A DNA stretch of 57,577 nucleotides from assembly GCF_003612055.1 (NCBI RefSeq), contig NZ_RAWB01000005.1, positions 1 to 57,577 of the forward strand. The letters are read 5' to 3'. This DNA comes from Corallococcus llansteffanensis. GTDB lineage: Bacteria > Myxococcota > Myxococcia > Myxococcales > Myxococcaceae. Numbering within the stretch: the first letter of the stretch is position 1; each line of letters opens with the position of its first letter. The notes beneath the pieces are model-generated. The model was given only the letters and a program-made list of their open reading frames with translations, did not search any database and was not told the DNA's origin. A program made the translations under genes and the position numbers. Of the stretch, positions 10,391 through 24,800 are shown piece by piece.

Positions 10391-13300
10391 CTAGTTCGCC
10401 TGCTCCGGGCTGCCATGGCCGTTGCCCGGCGTCGACAGCACGTGGCCGTGCTTGTCGACGAGGAGTCGGGAGATATCGCGCACGCATCGGCCCTGGTACA
10501 TGACCGCCACCGGCAGCTCGATGCCGAGCACGTCGCCTGCCTGTGCCGCGAGCTCATGCACCGCGATGGAGTCCAGCCCCAGCGACTCCAGCACCTCCAG
10601 CTCCGGAATCGACGCCGCGTCCACCTTGAGGAAGGCGGCAATCAGCTTCTTCAGCTTGAGCGAGACCTCGCCCTCGGGCGTCCAGGCCCCCTCCACCTGC
10701 GCACTCTCCACCGCGTGCTCGATGGCGGGTCGTGGAGGGCTGGCCTCGAGCGTGTTGCGGCGGCGCTGGAAGCCCTCGAAGGACCGGGCCGAGAAGCCAC
10801 GGAGCAGCGAGCACACGCCGGCCTCGTCCTCGATCGAGATATCAAAGGTCCCCTCCGCTCCGGCACGCCTCCTGGCCACCGCGTAGAGGGCCCCGCTCGT
10901 CGGGAACGGCCGCACGGAGTGGAGCTCCTCGAGGGTGAACGCCAGCGCCGCCCCCGAGGTTTCCCCCGCTTCGATTCCGAATGCCAGGGTCACGCCCAGG
11001 GCCGAATCGAGGAGCGCGATGTCTGGCAGCGGCACGGGCACCGGGACGGGGCTCATGACGCCCACGAGGCTGTCCCCCACGCGCTGGATGCTTTCGATCC
11101 GGCGCATGAGCGGACCGTGCTGCTGCTTCGACGTCACCGAATCCGCGACGCGCCAGTAGGCGTCCGCATCGACGACCGCCTTCGCGTCCGTGAGCGCTGG
11201 CGGATCCAGCTGCCTGTCGAGCGCCGCCGGCTCCTCCCCCGCCAGGTCCATCCGGCCCGAGCAGCACAGGCTCGTGGCGACGCCCTGCCGGCGATAGGCG
11301 CGAAAGCGCCCCTTGGCCGTGAACTCGATGCGCAGGAGGACCGGCTCTTCCGTCACCTCGAAGGGCGCGAGCCAGGTGACGTCCCGCAGCACCGGCTGGC
11401 CACGCTCGAACACGGTGCGCACAATCATCGACAGCAGGCCGAGGTACCCGGTCGCGGGCATGATGGGCCTGCCATCCACGATGTGCTGCGCGATGAAGTA
11501 ATCGTCAACGCGGATCGGCAGCTCGACGACGACCCCCTCCGGCTCCCGGGTGACCAGGAGCCTCTTCTCGAGCGCGGGGCCATCCGCGGCCGCGTCCTTC
11601 CTCGCCAGGCGGAGCCACTTGCCCGCGAGCGGTGCGGGTGGGAGCGGGAGCTTCTGGGCCATGCCGTCACGCAGCTTCGTCCAGGAGACCTCGGCCCCGG
11701 ACACCCACAGGACCGCGAGCTCGCGCGCGAGCCGCCGCTCGACGCAGACATCGCCGAGGGCGCGGAAGTCGTGCGACGGCAGGCCGCCGCGAGGCGTGAC
11801 GATGTCGTTGCGCTCCTCGCCGTGCGCGAACGCGTCGAACGCGTGCAGGAGGTCGGAGAGCGATCGTGCCAGGAAGACCACGCGGTACGCCTCGTTGCGC
11901 TCCCGCGGCGCCAGCGTCGACGACAGGGACTCGAGCAGCGCGCGCTCGCTGCCGCACAGCCGCTCGTAGTGCCGCCGGGTGGTGGGGTCACGGAGCCGTG
12001 CCGCGATGCGCTGAACGTAATCCACGAGCAGCTCGGGCGTCCGCGCCGAGAACGGCAGCGGGACCTCCCCATCCCAGGACTTGCCCGCCCCAGCCATGGC
12101 GCCGTGCTCGTGGTCGCGCATCACCACGTGCGCGCAGGTCCCGCCCAATCCGTAGGCGACGCTGCTCATGTAGTGACGTCCGGAGGAGCCCTGTTCGAGG
12201 GGCGTGTTGGACGTCGGGACCGTGATGGGGGATGCGTCGATGGCGAAGCTGGGGTCGGTGCGCTCGAAATGGAGCGTTGCCGGAATGAGCCCATGGCTCA
12301 GCGACAGCGCGCACCGGGTCACCTGGGCGATTCCGCCCGAGGCCTCCCCGAAGCCGATGTTCGACTTGACCGAACCGACGGGCACCTTGCCCTTCGCGCC
12401 GCCCAGCGTTCCCAGCAGCTTCTGGAACGCGACCAGCTCGACGACATCGGTGGCGTTGCCCGAGCCGTGGCCCTCGATATAGGAGATGCGGCTGCCGTCG
12501 ACCTGGAGCCGCTGGTACGTCTTCGCCATCAGCTCCGCGAGCGCCTCGGCGGACGGCATGGTCAGGCTGCCGGACGCCCGGCCTGGATGGCCCACGTCAG
12601 TGCCGCAGATGACGGAGTACACGAAGTCGCGGTGCGCGACCGCGTCGCGGAGCGGCTTGAGCCAGAGGGCGCCGGCGCCCTCACCGAGGATCTCTCCGTT
12701 GGCGGGGTGGGAGTAGGGGTTGCACACGCCGCCCTCGCTCAGGATGCCCATTCGCGAGAGGGCCCGGACGCGGCGCCCCGTGAGCAGCAGGTTCACGCCC
12801 GCGACGATGGCCTGATCGCAGTCGCCCGCCGCGATGGCCTGCACCGCCCGGTGGACCGCCACGAGGCCGCTGGAGCACGCCGTGTTGTAGACCTCACTCG
12901 GCCCGCGCAGCCCCAGCAGGTACGAGATGCGATTGGCCATGATGGTGCCGGCCGTCGCCGTCGCGAGGTAGGGCTCGCTCGACGCTTCAACCGACAGCCC
13001 GTCGAGCAGCTCGCTGTACTCGTAGTTGTAGAAGGAGACGAAGATGCCCGTCCGGCTCCCCGCCAGCTCCCTGGGTGAATAGCCGGCGTTCTCGATGCAC
13101 AGCCACACCTCCTCGAGGAGGATGCGCATGTGCGGATCCATGAGCTCCGCCTCTCGCTCCGACAGGCCGAAGAACGCCGCATCGAAGCGATAGACGCCGT
13201 CGAGCAGCCCGAAGTGCCGGTTCTCCACGGCGGCACCGGGCGGCATGTCGGCCAGCCGCGCCGCATCGAGCTTGCGGATCGCGTTCCGGTTGTTCACCAG

Positions 13301-15003
13301 GTTGTCCCAGAACTCGCTCAGTGTGCGGGCCTCCGGGTACCGCCCCGACATCCCGATGATGGCGTACTCCGGCGCCGGGCGCGGCGTGCTCTCCGGAGCG
13401 CGCCGGAGCTCTGCACGTGCCGGCTCGCTGACAGCGGGCCGGGGGCTCGGAGCCAGCGGCTCCACCGCGCGGCCCGTGTTGACGCGCGCCATCACCTCGC
13501 GGATGAACGGCAGCGTCCCGTAGATCTCCTCCTCGCTCGGCCCGAAGTCGACGAGGCACGCGATCTCATTCACGCCTGCCGCGCGCATCTTGTGCGCGAC
13601 GGCGACGCAGTGCTCGACGTCACCGAACAGGGCGCTGTGCTGATACTGGTGGTGGAAGGAGTGCTCCGCGATCTGGCGGATCTCCTGCTCCGTGGGCTTC
13701 TTCTCCATCCGCTCGATGTGGCCGCGAAGGCCGCTCTCGATGTACGAAAGGAAGTGCGCCTCGACGGTGCGCCGCACCTGGCCGGCGTCCGGGTGGACGT
13801 AGCTGTGGAGCATCAAGGTGACGCGGCCCGTGTCGGGGTCGAACCCGTTCTCCTGGCGGGCGCGCCGGTACGAGGCAATCTCATCGCGGAGCTGCTCGAC
13901 CGAGCGGCTCTGGAGCATGGTGAGGATGTTGTAGCCGTTCCTGCCCGCCTCGATGAAGCTCTCCGGCTTGCTGGTGACGGTCATCCAGACGTTCAGGTCC
14001 GGTTGAACGGGGCGCGGGTAGATGGCGACCGACTTCGCCTCTCCCTTCCCATTCCGGAACTCGACGGACTCGCCGCGCCACAGCCGCCGGACGAGCGCCA
14101 TCCGCTCGACCCAGGTCTGCCGCATGGTCGCGTAGGTGTCCGGCGAGAGGATGAAGTCGTTCGGATTCCACCCGCTGGCGAACGCCATGTCGACACGGCC
14201 GCCCGACAGGTTGTCGAGCATGGCCCACGACTCCGCGACGCGCGCGGGGTGATGGAGCGGCAGGACCACGCTGCCGGAGCGCAGCCGGATCCGCTTCGTC
14301 TCGGCGGCGATGTGGGAGAGGAGAATGGCCGGGTCGGGGAAGCTGCCGCCGAACGGCAGGAAGTGGCGCTCCGGAATCCACAGCGCCTCGAAGCCGTGGG
14401 CGTCGGCGTACTTCGCGACCTGCGTGACGTAGCCGTACTTCGAGGCGAGCTCCCGCTGGCCCGTGGTGGAGAAGAAGATGAAGCTGAAGCCCAGCGACTC
14501 CGCGCTCCACGGAGCGGAGGTGACGGGGGGCTCCCGGACCGATGGAGCGGGCGCGGCGCCCAGGCGCGCTGACAGCGCGTCGAGCAGCTGCGGCGAGCGC
14601 GAGAAGGCGGAGAGCAGCTCGTCAATCAGCATGGACCTCGCGGGCGGCCCCTGCACGGCCTCGGCGCGAGGGCGGGTCTCTGGCACGGTCGCGTTGGAGG
14701 GCGCGGGCTGCGCGCCTGTCGCGCGCGGAGCCGCCTCGGGCGAAGGGCCGGGACTGCCGCCATGCTGCTCCAGTGCCGCCACGAGGAATGACGTCAGCGA
14801 TGCAATCGTCGGGCGCTCGGCGACGGCGCGCACCTCGACCTCGAGGCCGAGTGCCGTTCCGAGGAGTCGCGACAGCCTGAACGCGGCGATCGAGTCCAGC
14901 CCGTACCGGTCGAAGGTGTCGTTCGGATCGATTCGCAGCGAGGGGGCTGCTCCGAGAACTTCCCGCAGCCTGGCTTCGACCGTCTCGGCGACCGTTGAAG
15001 GAT

Positions 15004-15007
<4 letters not shown>
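10391..15007 (-). CDS. Trans-AT PKS, ACP-LLM-KS0-DH-ACP (1538 aa)
   Basis: It starts at ATG 15007, in an ATGA overlap with the stop of the KS-KR gene upstream. Domains by residue: ACP (GLDSIAAF near 35), a luciferase-like flavin monooxygenase at about 165-510 (SGWNPNDF, HHPARVAESWAML), KS 540-970, DH 1160-1410 (HIVDGRPIMP matches HxxxGxxxxP; LLDSALG supplies the second acid) and ACP (GLDSIAV near 1478). The N-terminal ACP completes the module begun by the KS-KR protein. The KS keeps the cysteine (NTACSSG) and EGHGSG, but the usual NxGH is NIGF, so the second histidine is lost and the KS is probably non-elongating. The LLM domain is an in-line oxygenase of unknown chemistry, acting perhaps on the ACP1-bound chain. 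No AT and no thioesterase are present. An upstream extension of the frame overlaps the KS-KR gene and is not real. Confidence 0.94.
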
Positions 15008-18531
<3,524 letters not shown>

Positions 18532-18533
18532 GT

Positions 18534-18878
18534 TCACGTGCTGCCTCCCGCGCCTGCGGGTCCGCCGACCCACTCCAGCAGATCCCACGGCTGATACGTG
18601 GTCCAGATGTAGTCGCTGGTGACGCGCTCCCGCGTGCCGTGCAGCGGCCCCGCGTCCATGAGCGCCAGGAAGTTGGAGAACGCCCGCTCGTCCGGGAACT
18701 GGACCACGAGGAACCATTCCCGGAGCACGTCTCCCTCGAGCATGCGCATGGGGTCGCGCCCGGCGGCGACCACCGAGGCGCCAACGCGTTGGAGCACGCG
18801 CCCGGCCTCCACGGCGTAGCGCTTGTATTCCTCCTCCGCGCCCTCGACGAGGTTGAAGAGGTTCATCGCGTAGATCAT
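18534..18878 (-). CDS. Small dimeric alpha/beta-barrel protein, DUF1330-like (114 aa)
   Basis: The ATG at 18878 overlaps the stop of the preceding large PKS gene (ATGA), and the gene ends 2 bp before the next PKS start, so it is translated as part of the operon. The pattern of a short N-terminal strand, a Tyr-rich helix, GASVVAAG, then LEGD and an FPDERAFSNFLAL helix matches DUF1330/EthD-type ferredoxin-fold dimers. Family members include small oxygenases, isomerases, cyclase-like enzymes and proteins of unknown role; no catalytic residue can be assigned here. By position it could act in trans on the chain leaving the lyase-containing synthase. The function is not known. Confidence 0.8.
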   Translation of the reverse strand: MIYAMNLFNLVEGAEEEYKRYAVEAGRVLQRVGASVVAAGRDPMRMLEGDVLREWFLVVQFPDERAFSNFLALMDAGPLHGTRERVTSDYIWTTYQPWDLLEWVGGPAGAGGST

Positions 18879-21800
18879 CGGTCCTTCCCGATTTCGCAGC
18901 GGTCCAGCCGGTCCAGCGTCTGGTCAAGCCCTGCGCGGCGGTTCACGAAGTCCTCCAGGATGGACCCAAGCCCCGAGCCGCTCGCGTCCACCGCCTCCCC
19001 GGCGTTCCCCGCGCCACGCCCGGCGGACTGCGCGCTCACGTGGGCCGCCATGGACTCGATGTCGGGGTAGTCGAAAGGCGTCGTGCGCGACAGGGAGAGG
19101 CCGAAGCGCTGGTTCAGCCCGTCCACCAGCGCGGCGAGCTTGAGGGAGTTGAAGCCCATGTCCGAGAAGCTGGTCCGGTCCGCGACAGCGTCCTCGGCGG
19201 TGAGCCCGAGGATGCGCTCGACCATGGTGCGAAGGGCGCTCACGACGGCGCCGGAGGTGGCCTGCGGTGCGGGGGCATGGCCGTGGTGCTTCACCTCACC
19301 GCCAGGCGGCTTCACGGCCGCGGCCGCGAGGCGCCCCGCGACAGGCGGCGCCTTTCGCCACAACCCGCCGCAATCCCGCCGTGCGAACGGATAGGACGGG
19401 AGCCCGGCCACGCGACGCCGCCCGGCGCCTCGGTGCAGCGACTCCCAGTCGACCTGGGCGCCGCTCATCCAGCGTGCCGCGACCTGGTCGAGGCCGCCGG
19501 GTTCCGAGGCCACGGGCCGTGTCCCGACGCCCGTCTCACGCCACGCACGCAGCCGGGCGAGCAGATCCGCCGTATCGGAGGCGACCACCGCCAGCCGGTG
19601 CGGCATCTCATCGCGCCCCACCTGCAGCGTGTACGCGATGTCCGCGAGGCGGGGGCTCGGACGCGGTGCCGCGAGGTAGTCGATCCAGCGCTCGACGTAG
19701 CGCTTCAGGCTCTCCGGGTTCCGGGCCGAGAGGACGAACAGCCCCGGCTCGCCGTAGGCCGGGGTGCCTCCGGGGGCCTCGTGCTCCTCGAGGATCAGGT
19801 GCGCGTTCACGCCCGCCGCCCCTGTCGAGGTCACGCCAGCGCGCCGGGGGACCTCCCGGCCGTCCACCTGGACCCGCTCCCAGTCCGAGAGCGTGCGCTG
19901 CAGCCGGAACGGGAACCGCTCGAAGTGGATGTCCGGGTTCAGCTCGCCCGAGAGCAGTGTGGGCGCGAGCTTCCTGTTCGCGAGGCACAACACCGCCTTC
20001 ATCACCTGGGACATGCCGGCGGCCGCCTCGCAGTGGCCGACGTTCGGCTTGACCGAGCCCATCGCGTAGGTGCCGTGGCCGCCGGTGCGTCCGCCGAACA
20101 CCTTGTCGAGCGCGGCCATTTCGATGGAGTCGCTCAGCTCCACGCCCGCCGCCGCGGCCTCGATGTAGCTGATGGTCCGCGGCTCGACGCCGGCCAGGGC
20201 GAGCGCCTCGGTGATCACGGCGGCCTGCCGCCTGGGGTTCGCCACGCCGAACGCGTTCATCCTTCCGCTGTGATTGACGGCGCTGCCGCGAATGACGGCG
20301 TAGATGTGGTCACCGTCGCGGAGCGCGGCGGAGTGTTCCTTGAGCACGAGCACTCCGACACCTTCACCGGGAACGTACCCGGTGCCTCCCTTCTCGAAGG
20401 CGGCGCAGCGCGGGCCCGGTGACAGCAGCCCTTCCCGGGACCGGTTCACGTAGACGCCGGGGTGCAGGTTGAGGTTCACCGCGCCCGCGAGCGCCATGTC
20501 GCCGCGACCACGGCGGATGTACTCGCACGCCTCGTGGATCGCGACCAGCGACGAGGAGCACAGGTTGTCGATCGCCAGGCTCGGCCCGCCGAGGTCGAGC
20601 TGGTGGGAGACCCGGTTGACCAGCCGGGAGAACGAGCACTGGCGTGCCGTGCCTTCGCTGCCGTCGTCGAAGATGGCATTGGTGACGCCAGCGAAGACCC
20701 CCGTCCGGTCGCGCTGGCCCGGCGACAGCCGCCGCGAGCTGTAGCCCGCGTCCTCCAGCGCCGCCCACGCGGATTCGAGGAAGATCCTCTCCTGGGGGTC
20801 CATGTCCTCCGCGTCCTTCGGCGCGATGCCGAAGAAGAGCGGGTCGAAGCGCTCGACGTCGTCAAGGAACGCCCCCCACCTGCCATAGCTCTTGCCGTGG
20901 GCGACGGCCGCGGCGGGGTCCGCCTCGAAGTACGCCTGCCACTCCCAGCGGGACGGTGGGATCTCCCCGATGCTGCTCTTCCCCGACGCCAGGTTCTGCC
21001 AGTACGCGTCGAGGTCGGGAGCGGAGGGATAGCGCGCCGACATCCCGATGATGGCCACGTCGCGGCGCTCCTGCTTCTGGCGCCGCCGGCCCGCGGTCTC
21101 GGGTTCCTGCGTGGCGGCCGGGGCGAGCGCCGCCGCGAGCTGCTCGGCGAGTCCATCGCCGGGGAGCCCGAGCGGGAGCGCGAGCCGCACACACCCGTTG
21201 AGCGAGGTGTCTCGCTGGTTGCCGGTCAGGTGCGCGGCGCCGCGGATCCCCGCCGTCCTGGCGAGGCGCTTCAGCAACGCCTCCTGCGGGTGCTGTTCAC
21301 GCTCGAGACCGGGAACCTGGTTCGCCCGGATCACGATGCAATGTCCACCCCCGGGCTGCACGACAGGCGCGCCTCTCCGGGCCAGCTCCTGGTGGAGCCG
21401 CGAGGACAGGTCCAAATGCGCCCGCACCTGCGCCGCGACGTGGTCCCGGGTCGAGAGCGCCGCGGCGATCAGCCGCTCCTGCTTCGGGCTGGTGAGGCCG
21501 CCTTCGAGCTTCCCGAACGCCGCCAGGCGCTGGAGGAAGTCCTGGTCGCGCGAGACAATCACCCCGCCGACGTCGATCGCGAAGTCCTTGCACAGGCTCC
21601 CGATGGCGAACGTCGCGTGGCCCATGATCTCGTCGACGATGTCCCAGACGGACCGCTCCGCCTGACCCGGCTCGTGGCGGCGGATGAGCTCGGCGTTGCG
21701 CACGATGCGCGTGATGTCGATGGCCAGCGGGACGCCGTGCTCCCCGCAAGCGCGCGCCACGGTGCGGATCTCCTCAAGCGAGACGGGATAGCCCCCGGAG

Positions 21801-24800
21801 GCGTTGTTGCAAAGCTCCAGGAAGACGAGGGCGATTTCGTCCTTCGCGTCGCGCAGGGACTGCAAGAGGCGCTCGCGGTCGAGCCCGCCGCGGAAGACGT
21901 GCTCCGAGCGCGTCTCGAAGATGCGTGGGTCGGGAATCTCGACGGCCTCGAACCCGGCGGTCACCTGGTTGTGGAGCGTGGTCTCGAACAGGACGTTCTG
22001 CAGGACCTTGCGGCGCTTGCTGCGGAACGTCCGGAAGAACAGCCGCTCCGCGAGCCGTCCGGAGGTGGTCAGGACGTGGGGCCGGCCGTCGAGGAAACCA
22101 GGGCCGGGCCGGAGTGCACCGCTCGCCTCGCTCCTGCGCCGGAGGTCTTCCATGCGCTCGCGAACGAAGCGGGTATCGAGGTAGGGCCACGAATCGCTGA
22201 ACAGATCCCACGCGCTCTCGCCGCCGAAGGCATTCGGGGCCTCGGCCGCTTCGGGCGGTGGCTGCGGAGCGGGTCGGGCGAGCTTCGCCGCCGTCTCGCG
22301 CGGCTTCAGCAGGGGCGGAGGCGGAGGCTGCGGCAGCGGTTCGGGCTCGACGGCTGGCGGCGCCGCCACCGGCGGGGCTTCGGCGGAGTCGACGAGCTTC
22401 TGCACGTCGGTGGCGTCGATGCCGGAGGCGAGGAACTCGCCCAGGCACTTCTCGATGATGCCGGTGTCGCTGTCCGCGGGCCGGTAGAGGTACATCGGCC
22501 TTGCGCCCGGGCGATACTTGTTCTTGTGCTGATGGTTCTGCTGCCCGTTGCGCAGCATGGCGGCCACCATGCCGGCGCCGCGAGCGAGGAACTCCTGGCC
22601 GGCGACATCGCTGCCTACCTCGTCGCCCTCCACGTCGAACAGCCCCCAGGTGAGGCCAAGGCTGAACTTCTGGTGCCCCTCGGCTCGGAGCGTCTCGATG
22701 ATCTGGACCGCGGCCGACTCGGTCCCGCCGAGCGGCATGTCCGGGAGGTAGTACTCCAGGTCCATCAGGTATCCGCCCTCGACGGGGAGGATCATGATGA
22801 TGTTCTGGAGCGTCTCGCCGATGTACGTGAGGAAGACGCGATAGCGCCGGTACAGGACGCCCTCGCTCATGTCGCGGAGCGCCACGTCGACGTTGGCGAC
22901 GATTCGCTTCGAGGTGCTCCACGCGAGGATGACGGCGCGAATCGCATCGTCGGTCGCGCGGTCACCTCCGGTGTACTCGACGGTCTTCTGGTTCTCGATC
23001 TTCCGGAACCGCTGCACCATGTAGCGCAGCCGGTTCATGCGCGAGCCGGCGAGCGTGAACTCCGAGAGCGGCGCGATGGTCTGAAAACACCCGACCGGGA
23101 GCGACACCATGCGGGTGCGGCTCTCGAACCCGGCGCCGCGCTTGCCGGTCATGCCGAGGTAGCACGGCGTCCACCCGCGTGAGGAGCACCAGGCCGCGAA
23201 CTCCTCGACGAGCGCGTCCTCGCCCGGGCTCTCCCGCGAGTAACCCTGTCCCGTCGCGAACACGCGGTTGCCACGCCGTGAGACGTGGAGGCAGCCATGC
23301 CCTCCGGGCGACAGGTAGAGCTGGGGCCACATCTCGAACAGCACGCTGTTCTGGAGGCGGGTGGCGCCCAGGGCCTCCAGCCTGTGATGCAGCTCGCTCC
23401 CCGAGGCGACGGCCGCCTTGTCGACGAGCGGATCGCTGAGCGCGGCCGCGTCCGTGCTGATGCGCTCGGGAGCACGGTCCAGGTGCTCGGAGTGGTTCGC
23501 CAGGAGGAAGTCGGCCAGCTCGCCAACGGTCTCGTATTCGAAGAACAGCGTCCGCGGCAGCGACCCGAAGTGCTTCTCGAGCTCCTTCGTCACCGTCGAC
23601 GCGAGCAGCGAGTCCATCCCCAGGTCGCGGAAGGGCGTCTGGACGGACAGGTCGGACTCCGCCAGCCGGAACGCCTTCGCGAGTGCCGCGCACAGGAGGC
23701 CGACGGCCCGCGCTCGCTTCGGATCCCCGCTCTCGGCCTGCGGCGGCGCCTTCACGGGCTCGGCCGCGGTCGGCGCCGGCTTCTTCGCCGGGGCGCTGGC
23801 CGTGGCCTCGCGGTTCGGCGAGCGGAGGCTGAACCCGCGCAGCCTCACCAGGAGCTCGCCGCTCTCACTGGCGACGTCGAGGTCGAACTTGCGCAGCCGC
23901 CGCGACGACCCGGACCGGGCCGGCCGCACCCAGCAGAACATCTCGCGCTCCAGCGGCCGGCACACGTCCAGCTCATCGAGCGCGAAGGGCAGCAGCAACT
24001 CGGCCGCCCCAGCATTCGCGCCGTCGACGCCGATGAACGTCTGGAGCGCGGAGTCCAGGAGACCAGGGTGGAGCACGTACTTCCCGGACCGGTCGAACAG
24101 CTCGGCGGGCAGGGTCAGCCGGGCGAGCGCTTCTGCGTCGCCGAACTCGATCCGCTCGACTCCGCGGTGCAGCGGGCCGTAGTTGAGCCCCATCTCCCGG
24201 AATCGCCGATAGCACGCGTCCGCGTCGATGGTGCCGAGCTTCGCGGCGGCCCTCCGCGCGTCGAGGTCGAGCCTCTCCGGCGGGGCGGCCGGCATGAGCT
24301 CGACGACGCCCGAGGCGTGTACCGCCTCGCCTTCGGGGGCGTCATCCGCTCTCGTGTAGATCTCGTACCGGACGCGCCGGCCAGCTTCGAGCGCCACCTC
24401 TCCGCGGAGGTCGGGAAAACGGATCGTGACGTCCTGGCCCGCCCCGGTCATCACCAAGGGGCGCAGCCAGGTCGTGTTGCGCAGGCGCACGGCCTGGGTG
24501 TCGGAGGGGCGGGCCAGCGCGCGGAATGCCGCGTCCGCGATCTCGAGGTACGCCGTCCCGGGGAGTACCGGCTGGTCCTTCACCCGGTGGTCGGAGAAGA
24601 AGAAGTCCTCACCCGTCAGCCGGGTGGTGAAGCGCCGCTCCTCGGGCGTCGACGTGTCCGCCAGCGCGAGCGTGCGCGGAGCGCCGCCGTCCGTCCCGGT
24701 ACTGGCACCGGTGTTCGCGGTGTTGGCGCCGGCCGCCCCGGTACTGGCACCGGTGTTCGCGGTGTTGGCGCCGTCCGGCCCGGTACTGGCACCGGTGTTC

